Of a stretch of 64,000 nt of DNA, positions 18,475 through 30,671 are shown in pieces. Made by a program: the position numbers and the translations under genes. Within the stretch, counting starts at the first letter, position 1. Each line of letters starts with the position of its first letter. The notes beneath the pieces are model-generated. The model was given only the letters and a program-made list of their open reading frames with translations, was not told the DNA's origin and searched no databases. The stretch comes from Brevipalpus yothersi (Eukaryota; Arthropoda; Arachnida; Trombidiformes; Tenuipalpidae): the NCBI GenBank assembly GCA_003956705.1, contig QZCP01000346.1, positions 124,001 through 188,000 of the forward strand, written 5' to 3'.

Positions 18475-20153
18475 TCACTTTTTCCGTGAAATGAATCTGA
18501 ATTTCAGTGGTTTCTGTGGTCTAGTCAATAGGTCAATCTGAACACGAGCCTTCTCGCTTCCAATTGGCTCTATCTTGAATCTCTTGATGATATTACTGAA
18601 AATGATCTTCGATTCGAGTAAAGCCAATCGTTCACCAATACACCGTCTTGGTCCATCACCGAATGGAATGTAGGCACCGGAAGGAATTTTGGCAAAATTT
18701 TCTGGCTCAAATCGAGAAGGATCAAACTCATCTGGATTCGGATATATCTCTTCATCATGATGAATAGAGTAGATGAACGTTGCTGAAAGGATGCCTTTCG
18801 GAATTATGTATCCATCAAGATCAACATCCTCATCAATCTGCCGGAACATATTAGCCACTGGCGGATGAATCCGTAGATTTTCGTGAACACATTGATCCAG
18901 ATATGTGAGCTCATTTATCTGGGAAATTGTAATATTTTCGTTCTTCTCATCAAACCCAAGAAGCTCTTCGTAAAGTTTCTCCTGTATATCAGGATTTTGT
19001 GCCATATTATACATGAACCACATTGTTGAGTTAATAATTGTTTCGAAACTCGTTGCTGATATGATGAGAAGTTCTCCAATAAGATCTTCTAGTCCTTCTT
19101 TAGTCACAATTTTACCTTTTTCATAATTATCTAACAAACTATCAAGAAATGCTAGATTCCTTTTGCTCTTCATGTCTGTTGGATAGATTTCGTTTTCGTT
19201 TACATCCATATTTCTCTCCTCAATTCTAGTCTTTATAACGTATCTTGCATATTCTTTGAGGGCTTCTCGTCCATCGTCTATACCATAAATCCAGTTATAA
19301 ATTTTGAGAATTTGGTTATTCCATGTGTAGAATCGAAGGAAACGGTCGAATTGTGAATCGAGAAATTTCGTTCCAACCTTTATCATTCCCCTTTTCATTG
19401 ATTCATCAACACTCTTGAGACCTAATGATGTCTCCAACGTTATCGACATAATGTGATATTCTAGTATTGATAAGCATCCATCATTGTGTTCACCGACTGA
19501 TAGAGCATCCAACATTGGTTGAGTATGGTGTATAACGATCGGAATAAAACCTTCAAGAACACTTGGAACATAGGATGGAGCAACCAGATTTCTTCTAGCT
19601 TTCCATTCAGCATCAGCAAGTGACACTAAGCCCACGAAATCATGGGTTACCATTCTTGATGGCCATCCTCGATTGAGAAACTTTTTGGATGCCAAAACTT
19701 TCTGGAATTCGATTACAATCATACTACATGTATCAATAACTGAGATGAGCACAGCTGATTGGAACTAACCTTATTATGCTTCCATGTGACAATTAGCACT
19801 ATGGGGTAGTAAAAAATCCATCCAATTAAGAGCCCTTTCTTACGCATTCGGCGGGAAGTAGTTATCAAATACTGAGCGATATCCTCTGTGAAATTTCCAA
19901 ATATTACACACAATTATTCACAAACACTGATCACGTTACAAAATATACAAATGTTGAGCTTACCGCGATGTTGCCAGAATGCCAATAGATTTCCAACGAA
20001 AAAATGATGAGGCTCAAATGTAGGTAGTCGCCATACTCTTGCGATGAATGAAAATTTTCTCACAAGAGAAATCAGCACAAAAGTAGCAAATATCACCAAG
20101 ATTCCAGATAAAAACTTTGGAGAATTGATTTCGTCAGCGATGAACATCTTCAT
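18475..20153 (-). CDS. Cytochrome P450, three exons (CYP3-clan-like), second copy of a tandem pair
   Basis: Exons are 20153-19964, 19885-19770 and 19701-18475, giving 510 residues. The start at 20153 is the first ATG, with another two codons later. It has an N-terminal membrane anchor, a basic patch with KKG, the I-helix TSFET (acid and Thr both present), ENLR, PDEFDPSRF and the haem loop PFGDGPRRCIGE. Long stretches around the K helix and haem loop are nearly identical to the P450 at 15833-17498, including the phrase DVDLDGYIIPKGILS. All expected catalytic residues are present, so this copy is likely a conventional monooxygenase in the ER. The exact family number cannot be given from sequence by eye. 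Confidence 0.92.
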
Positions 20154-21343
20154 GTACTGTATCAAATTGAATCGAGAGAAAACTGTGTTGTGTTCAAGTT
20201 CTACAGCTAACTTTTCATCTAGAACCTAGTTGAATTTCGAAAACCTCATAGAGTTCATGATAGCTCCCGAAAAGAGAGAGAGAGAGAGAGAGAGAGGGAA
20301 AGTTAGGGAGCAGAAATTTTGCCTTTTTTTACCTGTCCATCAACATGAAGTTTATTCGAAAATAACAACATAATGGCAGAGGTTCATTTCCTTTTCTGAT
20401 TTTACATCATCTCATTATAGCCTCGGGCTATTTTTTTAGACTATACTTATGGATAGTATTATTTTTGTCCTGAACAAATATTTAGGAGATTGACAGTGTT
20501 TATGAGCTAAAAATTCGATTTAATTAATTCATCTTGAATTATTTTTAGCAATAATTTATCAGTGATGATAATCACCAATAACAGGTGGCAGCAAGAAATG
20601 TGGGTGGAGCCTATTGAAATGATACATGTATCTTGGATGGAATATTTCGAATTATAACTGATAATTGATAGAAAATCGGAAACTTCTGGCAAATTGAAAA
20701 GTTTCACTTATTCGAAGATACAAGATTTGATCATGGAAAGTGAATAACTTTTCATACGATTGAGTAGCTCATCTTTCCATTTTTGGACAAATTTTCCTTG
20801 CCTTTATTTGAGCTACTCAATCAACAATTCACCTTTATATTGTAATTTATTTTATTCCATCTTCTTGCGTGTGAATATGAGATATTTTTGGCAAAGCAAT
20901 CGAATAAAATAATTCTCCAGTAGGCATGGTAAATCATTTGATTTTTGAAAAATTTACACAAAGCCAAGAAAAATGATTAAGATTTTCATATTGGGTATAA
21001 AGCATGGGTTTTAACCGGTAAATCTTTATCCATCTATTATTTGAGACCTTGAAATTTGACGATAAATATTCTTAAAAATTAATGAGAGTCAATTATTCAC
21101 AATAATTTGATTTAACTTACTTTCCAAATGAGATGAAAAAAATATAATCTTCATTCATAAGAGAATTTTTGAGGACTGTAATTTTAAATTGTTCAAGAGT
21201 CATTTTTTGTGAGTTTGATTAATTTCGCATCTATTTGTTAGTAGTGTTCTTCTTTTTCGGCCAGACATTGAAATAAAAAACAACATTCTTACAAATGGTC
21301 AAATATTTATTTGATTCATTTGAATTCAGTTCATATATCTCAT
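20154..21343. other. Intergenic region with GA microsatellite
   Basis: GA microsatellite at about 20272-20298 lies 120 bases upstream of the P450 start. The remaining sequence is AT-rich with no supported gene. The 3' end holds TTTATT (21306-21311), a polyadenylation signal for the minus-strand gene that ends at 21344. Confidence 0.45.
21306..21311 (-). terminator. Polyadenylation signal AATAAA
   Basis: TTTATT on the plus strand, 33 bases downstream of the stop of the secreted-protein gene on the minus strand. Position and sequence fit a polyadenylation signal. Confidence 0.5.
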
Positions 21344-21874
21344 CTAATTAGATGTTGGGATTGAGGAAGGAAGAGAAGGAGAGTGGGAAGGAATATTCAT
21401 TCCTTGATTTGAATTATTCGAATTGTTATCCTGTCCATTCACCGTGTCCATAGTACTCATACTCATTGCCAACGATTCCAGTCGAGAATTAATTTGCATC
21501 AAAGCGGACATCATTTGAGTGTGTTGATTTTGCAGCATCTTGAGACTACTAGGAAGATTCCAATTTTTATCAATCACTATACTATCGGTAGGATTGAATC
21601 CAAACATATTGGAACCAAAATTTGATGAGGACGAAAAAGGGAAACCGGAAGAAAATGGTCCTCCCGGGAACGAAGATGTCGGATAACCAGAAGGTTGAGG
21701 TATCTGTGAGGTGCCCATCATGTATTGTGGAGGTGAGAATGCAGATAACATTGGAAAGTTACTATCAACTCCACGCAATTGAATTCGAGGTAGAGGTTCA
21801 TCATCTTCATCTGCGAAAACATTGGTGATGGTCAAGAAAAGAAGTAGACCTGTGATCACAAGTTTATGATTCAT
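21344..21874 (-). CDS. Small secreted Ser/Pro/Gly-rich protein, unknown
   Basis: The single-exon ORF from the ATG at 21874 gives 176 residues. The first 21 residues form a clear signal peptide (LVITGLLLFLTITNVFA) followed by an acidic patch. The middle is Ser, Pro, Gly and Phe rich with low-complexity character. A short helical, Met/Gln/Leu-rich segment (about residues 110-140) could oligomerise, and the tail is Asn/Ser/Pro rich. An AATAAA signal (complement of 21306-21311) lies 33 bases past the stop. No family is recognised. The composition would suit a secreted or cuticle-associated protein, but that is a guess. An upstream non-coding exon is possible. Confidence 0.6.
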   Translation of the reverse strand: MNHKLVITGLLLFLTITNVFADEDDEPLPRIQLRGVDSNFPMLSAFSPPQYMMGTSQIPQPSGYPTSSFPGGPFSSGFPFSSSSNFGSNMFGFNPTDSIVIDKNWNLPSSLKMLQNQHTQMMSALMQINSRLESLAMSMSTMDTVNGQDNNSNNSNQGMNIPSHSPSLPSSIPTSN

Positions 21875-22837
21875 TATAAATGATCTACACTGAAAAACTA
21901 TATTTTCGGAAAATTTTCACTTTATTCTCACCTCAATATTGTTTCAAATGAAAGATTTCATCCAAAAAATCAGTAGAAACTTTACAAAGTACGTTTTTCT
22001 TGGTCCATATGATTAATTACTCAATTGTTGCGAGCATTTCTCTATGATGCTCTCTTGTCTTTTTATGACTCAAAAAGCAGAATTGTATTTACCTAGGAGA
22101 ATTGATTGATCTCATCATCTGACATCTCAATGGCAACATATATAAGTCATCAAAATATGAGGCAGAAAGAATGATTTTTCTCTGGAAACTTGATCAACTT
22201 TGGGCTGAACAATTGGAGGTCCGTATTTGTAGAGTGGCCAAAGCCAAAGAATTGCTAAAAATCAATATTTGTGAGGAATAATATCAACTACTATTTATTT
22301 TCAGTCTAATCGGAAATCTATCATCCAGCAAGAGTGGGAATATTTTCATAGATTTGTACTGAGCACTGAACACGATTGATGATAGAAATAAATCAGTGCG
22401 ATTCAAAAACTTCTGTATTATCATGAAATGTGAAGGCAACTATAACTGTCTTACCATTTAAGCTTACTGAATTAATTTTCTTCGACAATTTTTGCATTAA
22501 TTTGCAATGTCCCTCAGATGTACACTTTTTGAAATGACATAATTATTGCTTCAGCATTTCATGGGCGATTGATTAATCTCTTGGAGGAATACTTGCACAA
22601 TCAACCCACGAGTGATCAAGTTATAATTGATGTGACTACTAGGGTATAGTATAGAGTACATACCTGACACAGTTCTTGCCCATGTTTACCATAAAATCGA
22701 CTGAAAAGTTTTGAGAGCTACAAAAAAAACTTCAATAAATGACAAGAAAATGTGACTATTTTCTTCAACATTTTCCTTTTACTAATGGAACTTGAAACTT
22801 TCTCAAATGACTGAGAGTACTTTTTTCCCTAGGATCT

Positions 22838-23083
22838 ATGGCTCAAATACATATTATCCAGGTTATATGCATTCTTTCATGTCTACAAGGTTATCTCATA
22901 CTAACTGAGACAAATTTGGTGCCCGAAGGTTTCCATTTTGTGTCGTGCCAATTGAATATGTCATTTACATTTGTATGCATGATGAATGATAAATTGGAGA
23001 GTGTCCATGTGAAAACTTCACGTGCATTCGAAAGCTCTCGATTAATTAAGGCCATTGGAGATGTAAAGCTGAAATTTAAATAG
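22838..23083 (+). CDS. Possible small secreted protein, weak call
   Basis: An 81-codon ORF starts at an ATG at 22838. The first 25 residues are hydrophobic like a signal peptide (IIQVICILSCLQGYLIL). There is no recognisable domain, the remaining protein has three Cys, and the ORF length is within chance for this base composition. It lies alone in the gap between the secreted-protein gene and the first ABCH gene (21875-23364), where nothing else was found. Confidence 0.18.
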   Translation: MAQIHIIQVICILSCLQGYLILTETNLVPEGFHFVSCQLNMSFTFVCMMNDKLESVHVKTSRAFESSRLIKAIGDVKLKFK

Positions 23084-23364
23084 GCATATCTATCAAACAT
23101 CTCCAAAAATCACGATTTAAAAGATATGATCACATGTTTCAAGGAGGAATAATGATAGCCAGGATTCTTTTCTTTTGAAGCTGATTATATCAATAAGTCA
23201 TTAATATCAACAAAAATAATAACTCGAGGGTGAAAACACGTTTCAATGGTTTGTGTGTATGATTATGGATATTTGATGTTTGTCTAGAGAATGTTTTAAA
23301 ACTGTTTATAATCAAATAAAATGATACTTTAATATCGGTGGACCGAGAGGAATTCAAAAGGAAA

Positions 23365-25362
23365 TCAGCTTGAAATCCATAGAGAAAGGGCAATGGATGA
23401 GAATGTCCATACCAGTGGTTCGGTTAATAAACTGATGTGCAATGAAATGTTTTGTTTTAAAAATAGTAGAACACTGAATTTTGCCAGACCATCGAATGGA
23501 AAAGCATGAATCAGTGCATTAACAAAGTATGGACATGCTTCATTTGGCCAAATTGCTGAGTTAAACCACATTATTGTCAAATGATAAGCGAACAAGATAA
23601 CCATATGAACTGAAAATGATGGTGAGACAGTGCCGAGAAGTATTCCCGTTGAGGTGCCACAGATTGATATTAGAGTATGAATCATCAGGAATGTTAGAGT
23701 ATACTGATCGATGTCAATTTTGAAGAACATAATCAGAACTGTAGAAGTTCCAACGAACATGGGAGTCAAGTAAAGGTTTGCCCTAATCAAGTGGGCAACA
23801 ATCAGGTGCCATGATTTGATTCCCATCACTTTTTGACGATCAAGAAACCCATCAATACGATCGAATAGATAGCCGAACAGGGTACATGCTTGACAGAATT
23901 GAAATGTATAGTAAAGAAGAACATTGGGAAGTGTTCTCAAAAATGATCGTGATTCGATATCATCAATCGGCTTTCCATCAATAGGAATTATATCAATCAA
24001 ATCGTATATTGGACGAGTTTTGTTGAGAGCTCTCAGATTTTCACCAATAAAATCAGTCACTTTCTGGTACAAAAGTCTCTCGATAAATTGTATATTAACA
24101 CCTTCACCATAATCACCATAAAAGCGCCATAGAGGTTGCTGTGCCTCTTCCACCTCTCGAATGACCACTCTGTCCAGTAGATTTTCTCCAAGATTATCAT
24201 CGATCATCAGATAGCCGATTATTTCAGTATGTGAAGCTTTTTCACGAGCTTCCTCAAGATCACAGAATAAAACTTTCAACTGTTTACTCGAGTCCAAGCT
24301 GTGGACAAAGTTTTTAGTCAGATTAGTGGTGTATTGGGTGTTCATTCCACTGATACAAATGGATAGTTCAATTGGCGGCTTTTGCATGAAAGCAAGTATC
24401 AAGAGTACTGATTGGTGTAGACAGAGGCAAAAGAAAAAAGGACCCACAAAATTTTGGTATTTTTCACTAGATATACGGATAAATGAAGCTTTTATCAGTT
24501 GTTTTGAAGTGGGTGGTTGATGATTGTGGATGACTGGCTGATCATAGTTTGAAAACATATCTTCACATGTGAGTTGGTCGTTTACATGATGATTATATTC
24601 CAGAGATGATTTTGAATATGGTTGGCACAGAGCGAGAGCTACTTTTTCCAATTCAATACAATTGAATTCTTCCATCAATTTCTCTGGTTTATCATGTCTA
24701 ACCAGGCAACCTTTATACATGTAAGCGATTGTGTCCGCGTTTCTTACCTCTTCAATGTAATGTGTAGTGACCAAAATTGTAATTCCATACTTATCTCTAC
24801 ATTCTTCCAAAAAGTTCCAAATTTTGAGTCGACTGATTGGATCTGATCCCACTGTGGGCTCATCGAGAATCAATAGTGTTGGCCGATGGAGAAGTGTCAT
24901 AGCAAGTGAAACCCTTCTCTTTTGACCACCACTCATGGTGAAAATAAATCCTAGATTTTCAGGCAAATCAATACTATCATGCAGAGTTTTTATTCTCTGG
25001 TTAATCTCATCTTGATCAATATTGTACACTTGACCACAAAATTGGAGGATTCCTCGAGCTGTCCATATATCATTCAATGCCGTCTCTTGAGGCATATAGC
25101 CGATGTATGATGATGGTAGTGATGATAATATTTTCTCATTAACACATCCACCAAGCTCAACATGTCCACTTTTCGGTGGTATCAGTCCAACAAGAGTTTT
25201 GAGAAGTGTTGTTTTACCGCCACCGGAAGGACCGATAAGTCCGATAATACTTTTCGCCGGAAGTGTGAAGTTGATGTTGGTCAACACTCTGGTCAACGAA
25301 TTATTGTCTCTACGTTCAACGGTCACATTTATCATTCGACCGACATAATTTGATTGATTCAT
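23365..25362 (-). CDS. ABC half-transporter, ABCH class (copy a)
   Basis: The single-exon ORF of 665 residues starts at the ATG at 25362. The N-terminal nucleotide-binding domain has Walker A GPSGGGKTT (residues about 45-53), signature MSGGQKRR, Walker B LLILDEP and the H-loop TTHY. The C-terminal half is an ABC2-type membrane domain with about six helices and a large extracellular loop after the first. NBD-first order with this arrangement marks ABCG/ABCH half-transporters, and the closest resemblance is to the ABCH class of arthropods. ABCH members have been tied to lipid transport for the cuticle barrier. This copy is the most divergent of four in the window and ends about 20 residues earlier than the others. 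Confidence 0.88.
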   Translation of the reverse strand: MNQSNYVGRMINVTVERRDNNSLTRVLTNINFTLPAKSIIGLIGPSGGGKTTLLKTLVGLIPPKSGHVELGGCVNEKILSSLPSSYIGYMPQETALNDIWTARGILQFCGQVYNIDQDEINQRIKTLHDSIDLPENLGFIFTMSGGQKRRVSLAMTLLHRPTLLILDEPTVGSDPISRLKIWNFLEECRDKYGITILVTTHYIEEVRNADTIAYMYKGCLVRHDKPEKLMEEFNCIELEKVALALCQPYSKSSLEYNHHVNDQLTCEDMFSNYDQPVIHNHQPPTSKQLIKASFIRISSEKYQNFVGPFFFCLCLHQSVLLILAFMQKPPIELSICISGMNTQYTTNLTKNFVHSLDSSKQLKVLFCDLEEAREKASHTEIIGYLMIDDNLGENLLDRVVIREVEEAQQPLWRFYGDYGEGVNIQFIERLLYQKVTDFIGENLRALNKTRPIYDLIDIIPIDGKPIDDIESRSFLRTLPNVLLYYTFQFCQACTLFGYLFDRIDGFLDRQKVMGIKSWHLIVAHLIRANLYLTPMFVGTSTVLIMFFKIDIDQYTLTFLMIHTLISICGTSTGILLGTVSPSFSVHMVILFAYHLTIMWFNSAIWPNEACPYFVNALIHAFPFDGLAKFSVLLFLKQNISLHISLLTEPLVWTFSSIALSLWISS

Positions 25363-25797
25363 TTTTAAATACTACTTTTCGAACGTTGTTCACATGTTGA
25401 GAATTGGAATTACATTTGAAATTGGAATCCTATCTTTCATCCATTCATCATCATGAACCTTGAGAGAGAGATACTCTTCATAGATAATGGAAACCGGTTC
25501 AGTTGTTGACTGGTTAAGTTATGAGCTATCATCCAGCATAAGAGCTGATATGAGATATCGTTCATCTTGAGTGCTATTTATGCTAATTGTAAGCAAATTC
25601 TGATTAGAATTTGAAATGAAGTTCATCGAATCAGATATGGTAGCGCTTCCAGCAATGACGGAACATTGTACCGATAAATGGTGTGCCGAGGAATTTTCGA
25701 TCACCCAATCATTTGGCACTTTTCAGCCCACCGTTCGTTGAATGAAAGAGCTAGAGAAATTATGAGAGATCATAGAGTAGAGAGAGAGAAAGAGAGA

Positions 25798-25844
<47 letters not shown>

Positions 25845-26742
25845 TATCCGTAAATTAACACATGACTGGAAGGAATCATTTCAGGTACATCTCTATCAGG
25901 TATTGAGCATGCGCACCAGTGAATAACGGGATCTGTTCACCCCCTGGCTCAATCATATCTCTCCTACTAACCTAGTGTAGCGGGGTTGATAACACTGAGA
26001 TAGTGGAATAAATTTGGATAAATTCTATGTTTTCCAGCAGAAATGATAATGGGCGAAGCAAAGATTTGCCTCCTTACAATACTTTCGGCTCTAACAAGAT
26101 TGGCTGTGAGCTCAAGGAGCTCGCTGGCTGATACCTATTGTTGAGTAATGTAAAACTTAATAAAACGACAGAGATACATCAAACATGAGCTTAATGATAG
26201 TCGTTAAAATTATCTCAGCTCACATTTTCATATATATGCTCTGGAATGCAGAACCCATCTTGGTTGAAATTTCTTCCAAAATAAGGAAAGATAAGAGCGT
26301 TTTCAGCCTATTTTGGTGGTTTTGCCGAAGACACATGAACAATGATCCGCAAATACAATGTATACATACATGTATATACCAGGTATATATGCATACTACT
26401 AAGGAGGCTCTTGAAAATAGATTCCTGGATTCATTTTAAGAAATGTAAGAAAATTGAAATCGATTCTTTCCTCAAGAGGGAGAGTTTCTCAAGGTTCTCA
26501 TCAGCTCTGAACCAGTTATGAATGAATTTGAATACAAAGAGCCTAATTCTTTTTTGGATGCCAATTCTTCAATGAATGCGAAAAATACTCTCAAACTTAA
26601 AATCAGTGTAATTTAGGCCCTAGATTACTACACGTTTTAATCTATCCTAGTGAAGTTATTGACTCTTTGAATTGCAACATCAAATTATCATTATTATTAT
26701 CATCAACCAATTGATTAGGTAAGGTAGTCTCAGTTGATAAAG
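25363..26742. other. Intergenic region with GA microsatellite between ABCH-a and NRF-A
   Basis: The two genes are transcribed away from each other, so this stretch should hold both promoters. It contains a GA microsatellite at about 25779-25840 with one interruption. ORFs across the repeat (Glu-Arg runs) are artefacts. No other feature could be supported. Confidence 0.5.
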
Positions 26743-29101
26743 ATGAAACTTTTCGAAGGGAAAGTTTTGGTGATTCTCGAACTTCTAATTGCCCTCGTGA
26801 CGAGTGTTAAACATCCACCTCTGAACAAGCTTATGCCTTGGGTTGAGGAGAAAAAGTTTGCACAGTTATTCTATCTTAATTCAAGATTTTCGTTACTTTC
26901 TCTCATCAAACCATCACAAAGCAATACTTCCATCACACTACTGGAAACACCAACCACTGATGAATCCTCTGTGATTAATTCATCTTCTCCTGAAAGTTTG
27001 TGTGCCACTCATCTTGAGGCTATCATCCGACAACTTAGCTCTGATCAGCACGAGATTGCTCTAATGAATTTTGTGGACTCATATGCAAAGCCAGCTTCTG
27101 GAATTAGGAATGGTAATCTGGATTGGCATGGCAATCAGGGCCAATGTGAGTCAACCAGAATTTTTGTGAACCAGATCGACAATAATTCATCATCAACTTT
27201 CGATGGTAAATATTGTAGAGCTGAATGGATTACACAATTGACTTCAAATCATTCCTTCACTCACTATACTGGTGTTTGCATTCCAAGTTCATGCAATAGT
27301 GATGATACCAGATATCTTAAGACATTTTTGGAGAAATTTTCCTTTCTCAAAATATCCGAGACATCACGTGTTCTCGAAATAAGCTGCAAAGATGAGAATT
27401 TACTGAAAAATGAGACAATCTTCCTCTATGTTCTGTGCCTCAGTCTTTTGACATTCGCAGTGCTGATTACTATTTATGATCACTTCACTCGAAAGACGGC
27501 TAAGGTGAAACAAGACAGTGCTCAGCCTGACTTTGATTCCAAATTGCGATCTTCCCCCAGCCCAAAGCTTTTTTCAGTGAAAAGTTTCTCAATTTCACAA
27601 AATCTGAGATCACTCAGTGGCGAGTTTGTATCGGAAAATGATATTCTCATTATTCACTACATCAGAGGCTCATGTGCTGTGATAATAGTTCTAATGCATA
27701 GTGGACTCTTTATGTCACCACTTTTTGATTTGGATCCTAAATTTTCGTTCGATTCACTGTCTTTGACGGTAGCATTTTTTCTATTCCTTCGTTCCGTTAT
27801 GACAGTATTCTTCTTTTTTACTGGGTTCTTCATTCACTCTGATTATACCAGGCCCATTCAACATTTCAATCCTTTCAAATCGATTTTGAAGGCTTTTGTA
27901 CGCCTTTCTCCTTCGTATTACTTCACAGTTTTGGTTCAGATTGCGTTTGCAAGCAAGTTGGGTTTCGGTTCTAAGGTGAATTTTGGGCTTTTTCAAGTAG
28001 AGAGGATTGAATGTTCACAAAACATCCCAGCTTTTCTCTTATATTATTACAATCACTTGTCCTATTATCAAATGGTAAGTTTCGTTCTAGGAATTTTTAC
28101 ATTTTGTATCATGACAAATACATGTTTACATGTATGCATACTGATTTTTTGAAAAATTTTGTTTGTTCAGTGCCAACCAATTTTTTGGTCGATGTCAGTA
28201 ACATTTCAATTACTGGTATTGAGTGCCTTTTTTGTTTGGTTTTTGTTGAGGTATAAGTTCATTATCAGAATTCGATTAATGTCCACAATTATCCTTAATA
28301 TCAATCAATTGATTATATATTGTATTAGGTGTACCTACATCGGAGTAACATTTGCAACACTAATTATTATACATGGATTGTCCATATCTTTCCAAATTCT
28401 CGATGACCTACAGCTTCAGCATTCATTTGGGCTTGGTGAAAACATCAAGAGCGTTGAAAATCTTTTGGAACATGAGAGGTAGAATCTGCAAACAGAATCT
28501 GAATTTGATGATGTATTACTGAAAATTTTTCAATCTCATTTCAAGAAATTTCGAATGGTTTTATGAAAGGTTCTACTTTCAAACGACTACTTGGTTATGT
28601 TCAGCGATAATGGGAATTCTATTCGCCTATTTTCTTCCCAGAATTCAGACAGCATCAAAAAATTCACAGAAAATGATTGTGATATCGGCCATTCTGATAA
28701 TTATCATTTTCTATTCAGCTCTTGGACTCGCTGTGGTTCCCTCTTCAAGTTATCTGACCTATTCACTGATTTTATCAGTTTGTCCCATTGGAATTGGACT
28801 TATTCTCTCAGTATTGATATTCGTCTTCCACCCTCACAGTAATTTTATCAACTATAAACTATCCTCCAAAGCTTCACCACTTCTTATTCACTTCAGCAAA
28901 CTATCATATCCACTATATTTAACCCATGGCACGATTATCACCGTGATTCTAAATTTAACAAAAATTTCATCAGTTTCTGATATATTAACTGGTGTGAGCA
29001 TATTTTGTGGGCATCTGTTCATTGTTTATGTGTCTTCGATTTTTCTTTACATATTCATTGAGAAACCTTGTCAAAATATCCGAAAGATCATGAATTTATG
29101 A
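26743..29101 (+). CDS. NRF-6-like / acyltransferase-3 membrane protein (NRF-A), four exons
   Basis: Exons are 26743-28074, 28171-28250, 28329-28478 and 28546-29101. Phases agree, and the product is 705 residues. A signal peptide is followed by an extracellular Cys-rich NRF domain (motifs AKPASGIRNGNLDWHGN and CIPSSC) and then the multi-helix acyltransferase-3 domain. That domain includes the early helix with VLMHSG, the catalytic-type His of the family, and TGFFIHSDY. The family is named from C. elegans nose resistant to fluoxetine (nrf-6), which is involved in uptake of drugs and lipids. Mammals lack it, while arthropods have many copies. Exons 2 and 3 (80 and 150 nt) are identical in length to those of NRF-B at 33405-35731. 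The gene lies head-to-head with ABCH-a. Confidence 0.9.
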
Positions 29102-30211
29102 CAGAAGCGAGCTCAAAAACTCCATCTCAATAATAAATGATCAAGATTCATCAATGTATTGACCTCCCATTAAGCATTGTTCTTCGAAAAATTTGAGCCC
29201 TTCTATCATTAATCGAAAGCTGTATATTCAAATAGAATGATTGAGAACGATGGATTGATCAACTGATTAAGTTACAACTTTCATGCTGAAGCATGGAATA
29301 AGAAGGCTCATGGTCTCGATGATCATAATAGAAATAGTAATAGAAATTGATATATCAAACATTAATTTTGAAGAGACGTACATAGAGGCTTCACAAAACA
29401 ATTGTGAATAACTGCTTATGGATAATGGTTCACCTCACAAATTCGATCATGTTGGAAGGCTATATTTTCACTACAAGCCAAATCATTATATTCGAAAATT
29501 GGGTTCTTGTATAGAGAATCTGGAACTTTGTTACCTCTGACTAATCAAAGCTTTACATGGAGGGAGATAGATTGAAGTGGAATCGATGAAGGGATTATCC
29601 ATACTCTTATGATAAAAAGAGGAGTGAAACTTTCCTCAGCTTATTCAAAAGAATATTCGAGAGAATGATCGATCAAATATTCATTGTGAATCCGAAGGAA
29701 ATGTGAGTAATCACAATCAGTTGCCTGGGACATTAGCGAGCTGTAGAACAATACCTAGCACAGTTGAATGGATATTGTCTATGTTCGAGCATAAAATCTA
29801 GCAATAGAAAAAACACGGATATTGGAATCTCTTTCGAGGCGAGAATGAGGAATATTCAAAGTTCCAATAGCTCTTTAGCTTATCATGTAGTTATGTCCAT
29901 CACTATGATTGTTAAGCTATCTCAGAGCCTATTTGGTTACTTTTGTTTCCAAGAGCAACTCATTTTTCTTCTTGGGACAAGTTTGGGACTATTGAAACCT
30001 GATAGTATTAATAGGTGTGATTTGGAAACAAAATATATTCGAGCCAAACAATTAATGACCTTTGCAATGGGTGGGAAGCATTCTTCATCTGATAGATTGA
30101 TTCCTGATATTGTTGATGATAAGTTCATACAGTCTTCTTTTCTGAATTTTTCTGCTCGCCCTCATCAAAAATATGACAAAATAGTTCTTCTCACATCCTA
30201 TTGGATATACT
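29102..30211. other. Intergenic, no confident gene
   Basis: AT-rich DNA downstream of NRF-A. A 149-codon ORF at 29764-30213 has no domain and no start context worth trusting, and it runs into the NRF pseudogene, so it may be decayed coding DNA. Confidence 0.4.
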
Positions 30212-30540
30212 GAGTAGTGATGATTGAGTTGTAGTGATGAGCATCATAGGGTTGCTCTAATGAATTTTCTAGACTCATATGCAAAGCCAGCCCCTGGAAT
30301 TAGGAATGGTAATCTCGATTGGTACGGTAATCAGGTACAGTGTCCGTCAGTCCGAACAACTTTCTGCCCAGTTGACAATATCTCATCAGAAACTTTTGGT
30401 TTTAAACACTGTGGAGCCAAATGATAAACGTCGATCACTGTTGACCATTCTCTAACTCATCTTACTAGTGCTTGTATTCCCAGCTCATGTGATGATAGTG
30501 ATACGGACAGTCTGGAGAAAAATTTTTTTTCTGCAAGTTA
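30212..30540 (+). pseudogene. NRF-domain pseudogene fragment, left inverted arm
   Basis: Plus-strand translation contains the NRF signature (LDSYAKPAPGIRNGNLDWYG) and later ACIPSSC, in the same order as in NRF-A. It is broken by stops near 30424 and lacks the start, the remainder of the NRF domain and the whole acyltransferase domain. It mirrors the minus-strand fragment at about 39700-40150. Confidence 0.8.
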
Positions 30541-30572
30541 TCCAAGTTGTCATTCATTTCTGAAATCATCAT

Positions 30573-30574
<2 letters not shown>

Positions 30575-30618
<44 letters not shown>
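30575..30618. repeat. TTA trinucleotide microsatellite
   Basis: About 14 uninterrupted ATT/TTA units lie between the NRF pseudogene and the 3' end of ABCH-b. They are absent at the matching place of the right inverted arm, so they expanded after the duplication. Confidence 0.9.
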
Positions 30619-30620
<2 letters not shown>

Positions 30621-30671
30621 CACAAACAAGGAGAAAAATTTGAAAATGAAGCAACTTTACCTCCAGCTACT

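Noticed and set aside
25738..25926. ORF with a long Arg-Glu run
   Set aside because: Translation of a GA microsatellite, not a protein gene.
29764..30213. 149-codon plus-strand ORF upstream of the NRF pseudogene
   Set aside because: No domain, no matching sequence in NRF-A or NRF-B, atypical composition; treated as decayed or chance ORF.
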